Shown: positions 16,453 through 26,004 of the stretch, in pieces
Layout of the letters: the number at the start of each line of letters is the position of its first letter
How positions within the stretch are numbered: the first letter of the stretch is position 1
DNA from: Candidatus Nanopelagicales bacterium
GTDB lineage: Bacteria > Actinomycetota > Actinomycetes > S36-B12
NCBI GenBank assembly: GCA_018401415.1
Contig: JAGYKV010000017.1
Span: forward strand, 329,268 to 393,267
Direction of reading: 5' to 3'
Length of the DNA: 64,000 nt
Notes under the pieces: generated by a model
The model's database searches: none
Seen by the model: only the letters and a program-made list of their open reading frames with translations
What the model was told of the DNA's origin: nothing
Translations under genes and position numbers: made by a program

Positions 16453-17801
16453 TTGGCTGTTGCCTCAAATGCTTGCTCCAAAATTGAGAGCGCTTCTTCG
16501 AGCAGATGCCGCGGCATGGTGAGTGCAGGTAGGAATCGGAAGACATTTCCGTAGGTTCCCGCGGTCAAGGTGACGACACCGTGTTGGTGGCAGTACTTGT
16601 TGAGCGCGTTAGCACGGTCTGCATCGGGTAGGCGAGTGCCTTCCTTCACGAGCTCGATCGCAATCATGGCTCCTCGACCGCGGATATCTCCGATCGTCGG
16701 GTGATTGATCTGCATGTCAACGAGACGGGGGAGCATCACGCTTTCAATCTCTTTTGCTTTGGCATTGGCATCATTTTCTTCCATCCAGCGAATGGAGCCC
16801 AATGCCGCTGCACAGGCCACGGGGTTACCTCCGTAAGTGCCTCCCAGGCCGCCAGCGTGAACGGAGTCCATGATTTCGGAGCGGCCCGTGACAGCTGCTA
16901 GTGGCATGCCCCCGGCAATACCTTTTGCGGTCGTGATCAAATCGGGAACTACCCCTTCAAATTCTGAAGCGAACCAATTTCCAGTCCGACAAAAACCAGA
17001 CTGAATTTCATCCGCGACGAAAACGATCCCATTGACCTGTGCGAAATCAGCAAGTGCCTTGAAGTAACCGGGTGCAGGCACAATAAAACCACCTTCACCA
17101 AGAATCGGCTCCACCACAATGGCGGCAACATTGGATGCACCCAATTCTTTATCGATCCGCGATATTGCCCAGGCTGCAACCTCAGGTCCGGAATGTGGGC
17201 CATCGTGAAAGGGATAAGAAACCGGAACTCGATAAATTTCCGGGGCAAATGGGCCGAATGATTGCTTATAGGGCATGTTCTTGGCTGTCATGCCCATGGT
17301 CAAGTTAGTCCGACCGTGGTACCCGTGCTCAACCACAACTACGGCTTGGCGCTTGGTATAGGCACGAGCGATCTTGACCGCATTCTCCACGGCTTCTGCG
17401 CCAGAGTTGAAAAGTGCTGATCGTTTTTCATGATCACCCGGTGTCAGTCGATTTAGCGCCTCGCACACCTGAACGTAGCCTTCATAGGGGGTTACCATGA
17501 AGCAGGTATGAGTGAAATTGGCTACCTGATCCTGAACGCCTTTAACCACCTCGGGATTGGCATTACCAACGGTGGTGACAGCAATACCCGAACCCATGTC
17601 AATCAGTGAGTTGCCGTCCACATCGATGAGCACACCTCCGGCGGCCTTGGTGATGAAAACGGGAAGGCCCACTCCGATACCTGCCGAGACAGCGTTTTGT
17701 TTGCGCGCCAGCAGTCCGCGTGATAGTGGTCCTGGTATCTCGGTGACTAACAGTCGTTGTTGTTCAACACCGTTAACGAGGTGGTCGGCTGCGAGAGTCA
17801 T
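16449..17801 (-). CDS. gabT: 4-aminobutyrate aminotransferase (class III, PLP-dependent)
   Basis: 450-residue class III aminotransferase converting GABA and 2-oxoglutarate to succinate semialdehyde and glutamate. It shows the cofactor segment NSGAEAVENAVKIARAYT, the EHGYHGRTNLTMGMT loop, VADEIQSGFCRTG with the PLP-contacting Asp, and the Schiff-base Lys in TTAKGIAGGMPLAAVTG. ATG giving MTLAADHL is preferred since GAGGAG lies 5-6 nt upstream. It is convergent with the saccharopine-dehydrogenase-like gene and their stop codons overlap by 4 nt. It closes the putrescine-to-succinate route and could also transaminate beta-alanine from the pyrimidine branch. Confidence 0.9.
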   Translation of the reverse strand: MTLAADHLVNGVEQQRLLVTEIPGPLSRGLLARKQNAVSAGIGVGLPVFITKAAGGVLIDVDGNSLIDMGSGIAVTTVGNANPEVVKGVQDQVANFTHTCFMVTPYEGYVQVCEALNRLTPGDHEKRSALFNSGAEAVENAVKIARAYTKRQAVVVVEHGYHGRTNLTMGMTAKNMPYKQSFGPFAPEIYRVPVSYPFHDGPHSGPEVAAWAISRIDKELGASNVAAIVVEPILGEGGFIVPAPGYFKALADFAQVNGIVFVADEIQSGFCRTGNWFASEFEGVVPDLITTAKGIAGGMPLAAVTGRSEIMDSVHAGGLGGTYGGNPVACAAALGSIRWMEENDANAKAKEIESVMLPRLVDMQINHPTIGDIRGRGAMIAIELVKEGTRLPDADRANALNKYCHQHGVVTLTAGTYGNVFRFLPALTMPRHLLEEALSILEQAFEATAN

Positions 17802-17863
17802 GGAGATCTCCTCAAAGGTTGGTGGGTTGCTCTGCCTGATCTTAAGCCTTGAAGTGTCCGCCG

Positions 17864-17869
17864 TACACT
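17864..17869 (+). promoter_or_regulatory. -10 box TACACT of a predicted leaderless transcript
   Basis: TACACT is followed by 6 nt and then the ATG of the HicA-like gene; no ribosome-binding site intervenes. This would be the first promoter of the run leading into dxr. Confidence 0.5.
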
Positions 17870-17875
17870 TGAGAT

Positions 17876-18154
17876 ATGACCGATTCACATGAAATCAATG
17901 GCGTCCACATCAACCACCACCAGCGCACCACTTTGGAGAGACTGCTGGCGCACCCCACAAGCCACGACCTCCAGTGGAAAAGCGTAATCCATCTGATGGA
18001 GGCTCTAGGGACGGTGGAACAGCGCCATGACGGCAAGGTCAAGGTTTCGTTTGGTAATGACAGCGAAGTTTTCGACCCGAATCACAAAGATTTATCCATG
18101 AATCAAATCGCAGATTTGCGCCGCATGATCAAAGCCGCTGGATTCGACCAATAG
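17876..18154 (+). CDS. Small HicA-like-fold protein
   Basis: 92-residue basic protein. Residues 14-45 are a helical segment (HHQRTTLERLLAHP...WKSVIHLMEALG). Residues 46-90 look like the HicA/YcfA double-stranded-RNA-binding-like core, with RHDGKVKV (His51) in place of the usual Gly-Ser-His strand and a C-terminal HKDLSMNQIADLRRMIKAAG helix like that of HicA. HicA toxins are ribosome-dependent mRNA interferases, but no HicB antitoxin follows; instead a bacterial-eRF1-like gene lies 9 nt downstream. I recall similar pairs in other actinobacteria as unnamed proteins. Translation is probably leaderless. Function unknown. Confidence 0.65.
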   Translation: MTDSHEINGVHINHHQRTTLERLLAHPTSHDLQWKSVIHLMEALGTVEQRHDGKVKVSFGNDSEVFDPNHKDLSMNQIADLRRMIKAAGFDQ

Positions 18155-18163
18155 GAGATTGAC

Positions 18164-18616
18164 ATGGCACAACATGATGAATTTAATCGAATCGACCTTC
18201 GAGGCAAGTTAGCGGTCGCGGCAATCGATTATCACCAGACCCGCATATTCGCCCTTGAGGGCGACTCCGCAGGGCGCCCTGAACGAGTGGTTGCTGAAGA
18301 TCCCCGTGGTCTCACAAGAAAACTGCACACCAAGGCTAATAATGTGGAGGGCGATTACCGCACACCCGGCGATGAATACTGGAAATCCATTGCGGTTGAG
18401 TTAGAGCGAGCTTCAGCAGTGATTCTTTTGGGGCATGGAAATGGGAAAGCCAATGCATCTCATAAATTCCTTGCATACATAGAAGAGCACTATTCGGATC
18501 TCAATACTCGAATCCTCGGAGACCTTCGTGTCGACATTGATGATTTAACCGATCCACAGGTCCTTCGAATTGGACAAACTTTCTTTGACATAGCTCCTAC
18601 ACGTAACACCAAGTAG
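18164..18616 (+). CDS. Bacterial eRF1-domain-like (baeRF-type) protein
   Basis: 150-residue protein. It begins with a two-stranded element VAAIDYHQTRIFALEG, like the opening of bacterial eRF1-related (baeRF) or 'translational machinery' proteins. Residues 83-140 carry the family-type pattern ASAVILLGHGNGKANASHKF followed by a helix and VDIDDLTDPQVLRIGQTFF. By analogy with eRF1 domain 3 and Pelota it may bind the ribosome or nucleic acid, but no catalytic function is evident. TAGGAGA precedes the ATG. It is 9 nt after the HicA-like gene and 3 nt before dxr, implying one transcript. Assignment is by remembered pattern only. Confidence 0.6.
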   Translation: MAQHDEFNRIDLRGKLAVAAIDYHQTRIFALEGDSAGRPERVVAEDPRGLTRKLHTKANNVEGDYRTPGDEYWKSIAVELERASAVILLGHGNGKANASHKFLAYIEEHYSDLNTRILGDLRVDIDDLTDPQVLRIGQTFFDIAPTRNTK

Positions 18617-18619
18617 CCC

Positions 18620-19834
18620 ATGTCCTCCAGTCCAGCGGTGACCAAGGTTGTGATCTTGGGGAGCACTGGATCCATTGGTCAACAAGCATTAGACATTATC
18701 CGTCGAAATCTCGACTCGTTTCGGGTCGTTGGCTTGAGCTCATCAGGTCAAAATGCCGAATTATTCGCACAGCAGGTGAATGAATTCTCGCCGGAGTATG
18801 TTGGTATTTCGCTGGGCACCTGTGCACAGGATGTTCAAATGCGGGTCTTGGCCCATGCACAGGAACATGGGTTCTCCACCGGGCAAAGTGTGACTCCTGA
18901 GTTTGTGATTGGTCCTGATGCCTCTGGAATTCTTGCGGAGGTAGGTGCCGATGTAGTGCTGAATGCCATCTCCGGGGCAGCGGGATTGGTTCCGACATTG
19001 CATGCCCTGAGATCCGGGGCGCGATTAGCGCTCGCCAATAAAGAGTCTCTGATCATTGGCGGTGACCTTGTCCGCGCTATTGCCAAACCCGGTCAAATCA
19101 TTCCCGTGGATTCCGAGCACGCCGCGCTCGCTCAATGCCTGTTAGCCGGGAAAAAATCCGAGGTTAAGTCCCTCATCTTGACTGCAAGTGGCGGCCCCTT
19201 CAGGGGATTCACGGCGGAGCAACTGCGTGGGGTCTCCGTTGAACAGGCATTGGCTCATCCCACATGGAAGATGGGGCCACTAGTGACCATCAATTCGGCA
19301 ACCATGGTGAACAAGGGACTTGAAATAATTGAAGCGCACCTACTCTTTGGTATTCCTCTGAGTCACATAGAGGTGGTGATCCACCCCGAGTCAATTGTTC
19401 ATTCCATGGTGGAATTTATCGATGGTTCAACCATTGCCCAAGCGAGCCCACCTGATATGCGGATCCCTATTGCGTGGGGACTGGGTTCACCAACAAGAAT
19501 TCCTCATGCGGCTCCGCCCTGTGACTGGTCAACCGCTTCCTCATGGAACTTTTTCCCGGTGGATCACCATGCCTTTCCGGCTATCACGCTTGCCCGAATC
19601 GCTGGTGAGGCTGGGGGAAGTGCACCAGCTGTCTTTAATGGAGCCGATGAAGCAGCCGTCGATCTATTCCTCAAAGGAGTCATTGAGTTCACCGCGATCG
19701 TGCCTCTTATTGAACGAGCACTCCAGGAGCATGTGGATTCAGGCCATCAGCCAGGGAACGGGCTTACACTGGAGAGCGTCCAAGAAGCGGACGCGTGGGC
19801 TCGAGTCAGAGTGCATGAGTTGGCCAGGAATTGA
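18620..19834 (+). CDS. dxr: 1-deoxy-D-xylulose 5-phosphate reductoisomerase
   Basis: 404-residue second enzyme of the MEP isoprenoid pathway (DXP to MEP, NADPH and divalent metal). The NADPH site is VVILGSTGSIGQQALDIIRR. Metal and substrate residues sit in PVDSEHAALAQCLL and ASGGPFRG, the catalytic loop is HPTWKMGPLVTINSATM, and NKGLEIIEAHLLFG plus VVIHPESIVHSMVEF complete the family pattern. It begins 3 nt after the baeRF-like gene with no clear ribosome-binding site, suggesting coupled translation. A second MEP gene, ispG, lies two genes on, with an M50 protease gene between them, a common actinobacterial order. Confidence 0.96.
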   Translation: MSSSPAVTKVVILGSTGSIGQQALDIIRRNLDSFRVVGLSSSGQNAELFAQQVNEFSPEYVGISLGTCAQDVQMRVLAHAQEHGFSTGQSVTPEFVIGPDASGILAEVGADVVLNAISGAAGLVPTLHALRSGARLALANKESLIIGGDLVRAIAKPGQIIPVDSEHAALAQCLLAGKKSEVKSLILTASGGPFRGFTAEQLRGVSVEQALAHPTWKMGPLVTINSATMVNKGLEIIEAHLLFGIPLSHIEVVIHPESIVHSMVEFIDGSTIAQASPPDMRIPIAWGLGSPTRIPHAAPPCDWSTASSWNFFPVDHHAFPAITLARIAGEAGGSAPAVFNGADEAAVDLFLKGVIEFTAIVPLIERALQEHVDSGHQPGNGLTLESVQEADAWARVRVHELARN

Positions 19835-19888
19835 AAGAGGAAGCCTCCATCCCCATGCACCAATACCGGTACAGGAGAGTTTGATCGC

Positions 19889-21211
19889 ATGCTAGAACTT
19901 ATCGGCATTATCCTCTTCGCACTTCTCATCGCATTGTCCATTGCGCTACACGAAATTGGTCATCTCGTTCCAGCCAAGAAATTCGGTCTACGCGTCCCCG
20001 ACTATATGGTCGGATTTGGTCCAACCATTTGGTCCACGGTGCGCGGTGAAACCCGATACGGAATTAAGTGGATACCCCTTGGCGGGTACATTCGAATGGT
20101 TGGCATGTTGCCACCGGCCAAAGACGATCCAGATGGCAGAACCAGAACCATGTCCACAGGTCGCTTCGCCGCCATGGTGGCTCAAGCGCGATCAGCGTCA
20201 TTCGATGAAATACAGCCGGGCGATGAAAATCGGCTGTTCTACAAATTACCGGTGCACAAGCGGATCATCATCATGATGGGCGGGCCCACCATGAACTTGT
20301 TGCTCGCCTTTTTCCTCTTTGCAATTGTGCTCGTTGGTATCGGGCTTCCGCAACCCACGTTGTCAGTGGCCGCCGTTGTTCCTTGCACACTGAGTGTTGA
20401 ACAACCCACGGGTGAACCATTGCCCTCGGGGATTTGCCCAGATGGCACCAATCCGACCCCAGCGTTCAGTGCTGGCTTGAGCCCCGAAGACACGATCATT
20501 GCCGTCGATTCCATTTCGGCAACTGATTGGGAGCAGGTCAGCGGTTGGATCTCTCAAAATCCGGGGGCAGAAACCACCGTGACGGTGGACAGGGCGGGTC
20601 AAACATTGACACTTCCGCTTGTTGTCGCAGAGGTGACTCGTCCGGTCTATGACGAAAATGGAATGGAAACGGGGGGCATCCAAACTGTTGGTTTCCTTGG
20701 AATGCGACCTTCCTTTGAGTACGAACGTCAGTCCATCGCAGCTGTGCCCGCATTTATGTGGGACCTCACCGTGCGATCGGTCGAAGCTCTCATCTCGCTT
20801 CCTGTTCGTGTCTACGAATTAGTAACCGACACTCTGATCGGTGGTGGGGATCGAGCCGTGGACGGCCCAGTATCGGTAGTTGGTGCCAGTCGACTAGGTG
20901 GTGAGATCGCGGCCATGGATTCACCCGTCACCTCAAAAATTGCCACGTTTCTCGGACTTGCGGCATCTTTAAATCTTTTCCTCTTTCTCTTCAACCTACT
21001 TCCAGTTCTCCCGTTGGACGGCGGCCATGTTGCCGGCGCAACCTATGAATCCATGAAGCGGCAAATTGCCCGGGTTCGAGGGAAACCCGATCCCGGTCCG
21101 GTCGATACGGCGCGGCTGCTACCCGTGGCCTATGTAGTGGCTGGAATCCTCTTAATCATGGGTGTTGTCGTGATTTGGGCCGATTTGGTCAAGCCCATCT
21201 CGCTAGGTTGA
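19889..21211 (+). CDS. rip1: Site-2 membrane metalloprotease (RseP/Rip1 family, M50)
   Basis: 440-residue intramembrane zinc protease. The first membrane helix carries the HExxH-type motif [16 protein letters not shown] second helix follows around residues 130-155, then an extracytoplasmic PDZ-like region, and a later helix with the [11 protein letters not shown] motif supplying the third zinc ligand. By family it cleaves membrane-anchored anti-sigma factors or similar type II membrane proteins. An insertion of about 35 residues rich in Pro and Gly ([19 protein letters not shown]) sits before the PDZ region. It lies between dxr and ispG, as in mycobacteria. GGAGAG precedes the ATG. Confidence 0.92.
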   Translation: MLELIGIILFALLIALSIALHEIGHLVPAKKFGLRVPDYMVGFGPTIWSTVRGETRYGIKWIPLGGYIRMVGMLPPAKDDPDGRTRTMSTGRFAAMVAQARSASFDEIQPGDENRLFYKLPVHKRIIIMMGGPTMNLLLAFFLFAIVLVGIGLPQPTLSVAAVVPCTLSVEQPTGEPLPSGICPDGTNPTPAFSAGLSPEDTIIAVDSISATDWEQVSGWISQNPGAETTVTVDRAGQTLTLPLVVAEVTRPVYDENGMETGGIQTVGFLGMRPSFEYERQSIAAVPAFMWDLTVRSVEALISLPVRVYELVTDTLIGGGDRAVDGPVSVVGASRLGGEIAAMDSPVTSKIATFLGLAASLNLFLFLFNLLPVLPLDGGHVAGATYESMKRQIARVRGKPDPGPVDTARLLPVAYVVAGILLIMGVVVIWADLVKPISLG

Positions 21212-21222
21212 TCCCCAGGCTT

Positions 21223-21228
21223 GATAAT
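21223..21228 (+). promoter_or_regulatory. -10 box GATAAT of a predicted leaderless ispG transcript
   Basis: GATAAT lies exactly 6 nt (GGTCTC) before the GTG that gives the conserved IspG N-terminus. No ribosome-binding site is present. Confidence 0.55.
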
Positions 21229-21234
21229 GGTCTC

Positions 21235-22389
21235 GTGAGCATTGACCTTGGGATCCCGGCACTACCTCCACCTGTAGTTGCCCCTCGACGCAAAACCCGA
21301 CCCCTCACCTTGAAACACCACAGCAAGCCCCTCATTGTCGGTGGTGACTCACCCGTGAGTGTTCAGTCCATGTGCACCACCTTGACCGCAGACATCAATG
21401 CAACCCTGCAGCAGATTGCCGAACTCACTGCAACAGGATGCCAGGCGGTGCGCGTCGCAGTTCCTAGCCAAGATGATGCCGATGCACTTTCACAGATTGC
21501 CAGGAAGTCAGGCATTCCGGTGATAGCTGATATTCATTTTCAGCCCAAATATGTATTTGCCGCTATCGATGCTGGTTGTGCCGGTGTGCGGGTGAACCCG
21601 GGGAATATAAAGAAGTTTGACGACAAAGTGGGTGAGATCGCCCGGGCAGCCAAAGATGCTGGAACCCCGATCCGTATCGGTGTAAATGCGGGTTCCCTAG
21701 ATCCGCGACTGCTAGAGAAATACGGGAAGGCTACTCCCGAAGCGCTCGTTGAATCGGCATTGTGGGAAGCATCTCTTTTTGAGGAACATGGATTTCAGGA
21801 CATCAAAATCTCAGTAAAACATCATGACCCCGTGATCATGATGATGGCGTACATGCAACTGTCCGAACAATGCGACTACCCATTGCATCTTGGGGTTACC
21901 GAAGCCGGACCTGCCTTCCAAGGAACCATAAAATCGGCTGTAGCATTTGGTGGCCTTCTCTCGCGCGGTATCGGCGACACGATTCGAGTCTCGCTCTCCG
22001 CGCCCCCGGTTGAGGAAGTCAAAGTTGGTATCGGCATTCTGGAATCACTCAATTTGCGTCAGCGTGGGCTTGAAATTGTGTCCTGTCCATCCTGTGGCAG
22101 AGCCCAGGTCGATGTCTACACACTCGCTGAGCAAGTAACGGCCGGCCTCGAAGGGCTTGACGTCCCCCTACGCGTCGCCGTCATGGGGTGCGTGGTAAAC
22201 GGTCCAGGCGAGGCTCGCGAGGCAGATCTCGGGGTCGCCTCAGGTAACGGCAAGGGTCAGATCTTTGTTCGGGGCGAGGTGATCAAAACCGTACCCGAGT
22301 CAGAAATTGTGGAGACTCTCATCGAAGAAGCGATGAAACTGGCGGAATCCATGGGCGGTGAAGGTCCCCCGACGGTGATCACCGCCTAG
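21235..22389 (+). CDS. ispG: 4-hydroxy-3-methylbut-2-en-1-yl diphosphate synthase (flavodoxin-type)
   Basis: 384-residue MEP-pathway enzyme carrying one [4Fe-4S] cluster; it converts MEcPP to HMBPP. It shows [27 protein letters not shown]-type pattern ([17 protein letters not shown]) and VRVNPGNIK. The cluster cysteines are in [11 protein letters not shown] and [13 protein letters not shown]. The GTG giving [12 protein letters not shown] is chosen because it restores the usual actinobacterial N-terminus and sits 6 nt from a -10 box; upstream in-frame starts would extend into the protease gene. Likely leaderless. Confidence 0.96.
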   Translation: MSIDLGIPALPPPVVAPRRKTRPLTLKHHSKPLIVGGDSPVSVQSMCTTLTADINATLQQIAELTATGCQAVRVAVPSQDDADALSQIARKSGIPVIADIHFQPKYVFAAIDAGCAGVRVNPGNIKKFDDKVGEIARAAKDAGTPIRIGVNAGSLDPRLLEKYGKATPEALVESALWEASLFEEHGFQDIKISVKHHDPVIMMMAYMQLSEQCDYPLHLGVTEAGPAFQGTIKSAVAFGGLLSRGIGDTIRVSLSAPPVEEVKVGIGILESLNLRQRGLEIVSCPSCGRAQVDVYTLAEQVTAGLEGLDVPLRVAVMGCVVNGPGEAREADLGVASGNGKGQIFVRGEVIKTVPESEIVETLIEEAMKLAESMGGEGPPTVITA

Positions 22390-22395
22390 TACCGT
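22390..22395 (+). promoter_or_regulatory. -10 box TACCGT of a predicted leaderless transcript
   Basis: TACCGT begins at the last base of the ispG stop region and is followed by 6 nt (GACACT) and the GTG of the acetyltransferase gene. Confidence 0.5.
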
Positions 22396-22401
22396 GACAC
22401 T

Positions 22402-23274
22402 GTGACCGCTGAAATCGCTACCGCTCGAGAGAGTGCACGGTCTGGGTGGGTGAAAGTTCTTTCCCAGCAGGACTTGCCCCGTGCTCTAGAACTCACAGGG
22501 TCTCAACCACTCATGAACGCCTTTGTTGCAAGTCGAATTTCACTGGGCCTGCAACACCATTGGAAAGTTGGCGGTGGTCTTTGGGGGTTTTTTACGGATT
22601 TAGGTTTGGAATCCCTGCTCTTTGTTGGGTCGAATATTGTGCCGGTCAACACCACGGAGCGCTCCCGGGAGTTATTCGCTGCCGAACTTGTTCGCACCGG
22701 CCGGCGAAGTTCTTCACTGTTGGGCAACAAAACTGAAGTTCTTGATTTATGGGATCGAATCTCCACGGTATGGGGGAGACCGCGCGAGATCCGTTCCACG
22801 CAGCCATTCATGGTTATTGACTCGCCCGCCCTAGGGCAACGTGACCCGAGGGTTCGCCGTGTACTGCCCACCGAACTCTCCATTTTGCTTCCTGCATCGA
22901 TTCACATGTTCACGGAGGAAGTCGGTGTCTCACCCATTCTGCACGGTGGACAAGCTCAGTATGAGCGTCGCGTTGCCGAGGTGATTGCAGAGAAGAATGC
23001 GTACGCGGTAGTTGAAGGCGACCGAGTGATCTTTAAGGCTGAAGTGGGTTTTGCCACCCCAACCGTCGCTCAATTACAAGGTGTTTGGGTGGCTCCCGAT
23101 CTACGGGGGCAAGGTCTTTCCGGGCCGGCTGTGGCTGCCGTCGTTGATCATGTTCAACGAGATGTAGCTCCCATTGTCACGCTTTATGTCAATGACTTCA
23201 ATATTGCCGCTCACCGAACATATTTGACTATTGGATTTCGTGAGTGCGGAACATTTGCAACGATACTGTTCTAA
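22402..23274 (+). CDS. GNAT-family acetyltransferase with DUF4081-type N-terminal domain
   Basis: 290-residue protein. The N-terminal half (about 1-150) fits the DUF4081 domain, including LMNAFVASRISLGL. The C-terminal half is a GNAT fold, with the acetyl-CoA loop in LQGVWVAPDLRGQGLSGPAVAA and the end strand YLTIGFRECGTFATILF. Such proteins sit after ispG in many actinobacteria; the substrate is unknown. GTG start, probably leaderless. A gap of 113 nt separates it from proS. Confidence 0.88.
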   Translation: MTAEIATARESARSGWVKVLSQQDLPRALELTGSQPLMNAFVASRISLGLQHHWKVGGGLWGFFTDLGLESLLFVGSNIVPVNTTERSRELFAAELVRTGRRSSSLLGNKTEVLDLWDRISTVWGRPREIRSTQPFMVIDSPALGQRDPRVRRVLPTELSILLPASIHMFTEEVGVSPILHGGQAQYERRVAEVIAEKNAYAVVEGDRVIFKAEVGFATPTVAQLQGVWVAPDLRGQGLSGPAVAAVVDHVQRDVAPIVTLYVNDFNIAAHRTYLTIGFRECGTFATILF

Positions 23275-23387
23275 GTCCCCTGACGCGGTTTAGTCCAATC
23301 CCAAGTGATGGGGAAGGCAGCCGCTATTCTCAGGCCACACAGGTGTACCGCCAAAACCAGTAGATGCAATCGTGAAGTGAGGCAGAA

Positions 23388-25166
23388 GTGATTTCTCGAA
23401 TGTCAGCAATGTTCATCCGAACCTTGCGTGACGATCCTGCCGACGCTGAGGTGCCAAGCCACAAACTGCTGGTAAGAGGTGGCTATGTCCGACGAATTGC
23501 TCCGGGGATATTTTCCTGGCTTCCGCTCGGTTACACCGTGTATCGCAATGTTGAGAGAATCGTTCGCGAGGAAATGGATAGAGCAGGATTCCAGGAAGTT
23601 CATTTCCCTGCGCTTCTACCGCGTGATCCCTATGAAGAAACAGGCAGGTGGACCGAGTACGGAGATAATCTATTTCGGTTAAAGGACCGCAAAGATAATG
23701 ATTACCTTTTGGGCCCAACCCATGAAGAAATGTTTACGCTCATGGTGAAGGGAGAGTATTCCTCCTACCGCGATCTCCCTTTAGTTATCTATCAGATCCA
23801 GACAAAATACCGAGATGAAGCTCGCCCGCGTGCCGGCATTCTTCGGGGCCGTGAATTTGTCATGAAAGATTCATACTCCTTCGACGTAACGGACGAAGGA
23901 TTGAATGTGTCTTATCAGCGTCACCGCGACGCGTACATTTCTACATTCGATCGACTCGGTCTCTCCTATGTCATCGTGTCCGCCATGGCGGGAGCAATGG
24001 GTGGTTCCCTGAGTGAGGAATTCCTCGCATCATCTGACATCGGTGAAGACACCTATGTTCTGTGCTCCTGTGGCCATGCGGCAAATGTGGAAGCGGTGGT
24101 TATTCCTCCCGCAGAGTTTGACGCGGAAGTTGATCTTGAATCCGAATTGCCTCGTTCTCACGTGGAGGACACCCCAGATACACCAACAATTGATTCATTG
24201 GTAGCGATATCCAATCAACGTACTGATTTGCGCCGCAGCGATCGTCCGTGGGTGTCCTCGGACACCCTGAAAAACCTTTTATTGGTGCTGACCGATTCGG
24301 AGGGAAATGAGCAGCCGCTAGCAATTGGAATTCCGGGCGATCGTGAGGTCGATATGCGTCGGCTGGAGGCTGCAATCTATCCACTTGTCGCGAGACCATT
24401 CGAGGAAGCAGACTTCAAGAGGTTCCCATCACTCACCAAGGGTTATATCGGCCCAGGTGTGTTGGGCAAAGAATCTGCAAGTGGAATTGAGTTTCGCACT
24501 GACCCTCGCATTGTTAGGGGCACGCGCTGGATCACCGGAGCTAATCACCACGGCAAGCACGTGTTTGATCTTGTTTATGGTCGAGACTTCACTTCGGATT
24601 CCGTGATCGATGTAGCCGAGATAAAAGATGGCGATATCTGTAGTGAGTGTGGAGGCGATTTACACATGTCTCGAGGGATCGAGATCGGACATATTTTTCA
24701 GCTGGGTCGAAAGTATGCTGAAGCACTCGGATTGCGGGTGCTAGACGAACATGGTGAATTAGTCACGGTGACCATGGGTTCTTATGGCATTGGTGTTTCC
24801 AGAGCGGTGGCAGCAATCGCTGAACAACATCACGACGAAAAAGGCCTGGTCTGGCCTCGAGAAGTTGCCCCCGCAGATATCTATCTCGTGGCGGCCGGGA
24901 AATCCGAGGAAATTTCTGCCACCGCAGAGGATCTCGCGATGCAATGGGATGCCATTGGTTTACGGGTGATCCTGGACGATCGTGTGGGAGTCTCACCCGG
25001 GGTCAAATTCAACGACTCTGAACTTTTAGGGATTCCGACAATCGTGGTCGTGGGTAAAGGTTTGGAACGTGGTGTCATTGAAGTTAAAGACAGGGGAACC
25101 GGAGTTCGTGAAGATGTGGAGCTAGTTCACGCAGTCGCACGTGTTCGTCATATATGTACGACCTAA
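23388..25166 (+). CDS. proS: Prolyl-tRNA synthetase (bacterial type)
   Basis: 592-residue class II aminoacyl-tRNA synthetase charging tRNA-Pro. Motif 1 region is [16 protein letters not shown], motif 2 is [20 protein letters not shown], and motif 3 appears in [19 protein letters not shown]. Between motifs 2 and 3 lies the YbaK-like editing insertion (about residues 225-380), and a C-terminal anticodon-binding domain follows. The GTG start giving [14 protein letters not shown] matches the typical N-terminus and has GTGAGG 5-6 nt upstream; an ATG four codons later is an alternative. The stop overlaps the next gene by 13 nt. Confidence 0.96.
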   Translation: MISRMSAMFIRTLRDDPADAEVPSHKLLVRGGYVRRIAPGIFSWLPLGYTVYRNVERIVREEMDRAGFQEVHFPALLPRDPYEETGRWTEYGDNLFRLKDRKDNDYLLGPTHEEMFTLMVKGEYSSYRDLPLVIYQIQTKYRDEARPRAGILRGREFVMKDSYSFDVTDEGLNVSYQRHRDAYISTFDRLGLSYVIVSAMAGAMGGSLSEEFLASSDIGEDTYVLCSCGHAANVEAVVIPPAEFDAEVDLESELPRSHVEDTPDTPTIDSLVAISNQRTDLRRSDRPWVSSDTLKNLLLVLTDSEGNEQPLAIGIPGDREVDMRRLEAAIYPLVARPFEEADFKRFPSLTKGYIGPGVLGKESASGIEFRTDPRIVRGTRWITGANHHGKHVFDLVYGRDFTSDSVIDVAEIKDGDICSECGGDLHMSRGIEIGHIFQLGRKYAEALGLRVLDEHGELVTVTMGSYGIGVSRAVAAIAEQHHDEKGLVWPREVAPADIYLVAAGKSEEISATAEDLAMQWDAIGLRVILDDRVGVSPGVKFNDSELLGIPTIVVVGKGLERGVIEVKDRGTGVREDVELVHAVARVRHICTT

Positions 25167-25933
25167 GTTTTTGGACGATTGTCCTTTTGTGTATCGCCGC
25201 CGCGGCGGCAGGTTGGATCGACGCCGTCAGTGGTGGCGGAGGCATGATTCAACTGCCAGCACTTTTTATTGCGTTACCCGCAGGATCAGAAGTGAATGCT
25301 CTCGCCACAAACAAGTTGTCAAGTATTTTTGGCACTGCCACGGCAGCAAGAACATATGTAAAACACCTCGCGCCAGACTGGAAAACGGCCCTCCCCATGG
25401 CAGCAGTTGCTTGTGTATTTGCTGGACTTGGTGCGTGGACTGCTCACTTGGTACCCACGAACTTGTTTGCAACGGGTGCGATCATTGCGCTGTCAATGGT
25501 GTGGCTATGGATTCTACTTACGCCAGTGATCGGATCGGTCACGATTCTTCGCTGGCAGGGATCCCATAAACATTACATCGCAGCCATCATTGTGGGCGCT
25601 GTCATCGGGTTCTATGACGGTATTTTTGGTCCCGGAACAGGTTCTTTTCTCCTCGTTGCATTGGTGGGGGTTCTGGGGTACTCGTTTCTCCAGGCATCGT
25701 CAACAGCCAAATTGGTGAATCTTGGTACCAATGCCGCGGCCCTCATTGTTTTTGGTTTCACGGGCTCAATCCTGTGGCTACTGGGGTTACTCCTGGCCGC
25801 CTTTAATATTGCGGGAGCATTCTTAGGTGCTCGAACCGCCATTTCACGTGGGAGTTCGTTCGTGAGGGTTGTTTTTCTCGCAGTTGTGGCGATGCTCATC
25901 ATTCGGCTAGTCTGGGATACCTGGTTGGTGTGA
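25154..25933 (+). CDS. TSUP-family membrane transporter (sulfite/anion exporter type)
   Basis: 259-residue protein with about eight hydrophobic helices in two similar halves. The first half contains [18 protein letters not shown] and the second [14 protein letters not shown], the duplicated signatures of TSUP (TauE/SafE, DUF81) transporters. These proteins move small anions such as sulfite, sulfoacetate or other organosulfonates; the substrate here is unknown. It overlaps the end of proS by 13 nt, so it is likely expressed with it. Confidence 0.88.
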   Translation: MYDLSFWTIVLLCIAAAAAGWIDAVSGGGGMIQLPALFIALPAGSEVNALATNKLSSIFGTATAARTYVKHLAPDWKTALPMAAVACVFAGLGAWTAHLVPTNLFATGAIIALSMVWLWILLTPVIGSVTILRWQGSHKHYIAAIIVGAVIGFYDGIFGPGTGSFLLVALVGVLGYSFLQASSTAKLVNLGTNAAALIVFGFTGSILWLLGLLLAAFNIAGAFLGARTAISRGSSFVRVVFLAVVAMLIIRLVWDTWLV

Positions 25934-25937
25934 TTTT

Positions 25938-25954
25938 GGCGGCAGAACGCCGCC
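25938..25954 (+). other. Strong hairpin in the rimP leader
   Basis: Perfect GC-only stem GGCGGC-AGAAC-GCCGCC starts 5 nt after the TSUP stop codon and about 50 nt before rimP. No T-run follows. It may be a weak terminator, or an mRNA structure at the head of the rimP-nusA-infB operon. Confidence 0.5.
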
Positions 25955-26004
25955 GTCTCGCACCTAAACCAGCATCACACAACTGCTCAACACAACAGGA
26001 ATTG

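Noticed and set aside
17876-18154. Classical HicAB toxin-antitoxin locus
   Set aside because: The downstream gene is not HicB-like (no RNase H-like partial fold plus DNA-binding domain), and both genes run into dxr, so a standard toxin-antitoxin label is not justified.
20364-20386. TTGTCAGTG, the upstream half of a RecNDp promoter, within the M50 protease gene
   Set aside because: No TAnnnT follows after 8 nt, and it lies inside coding sequence.
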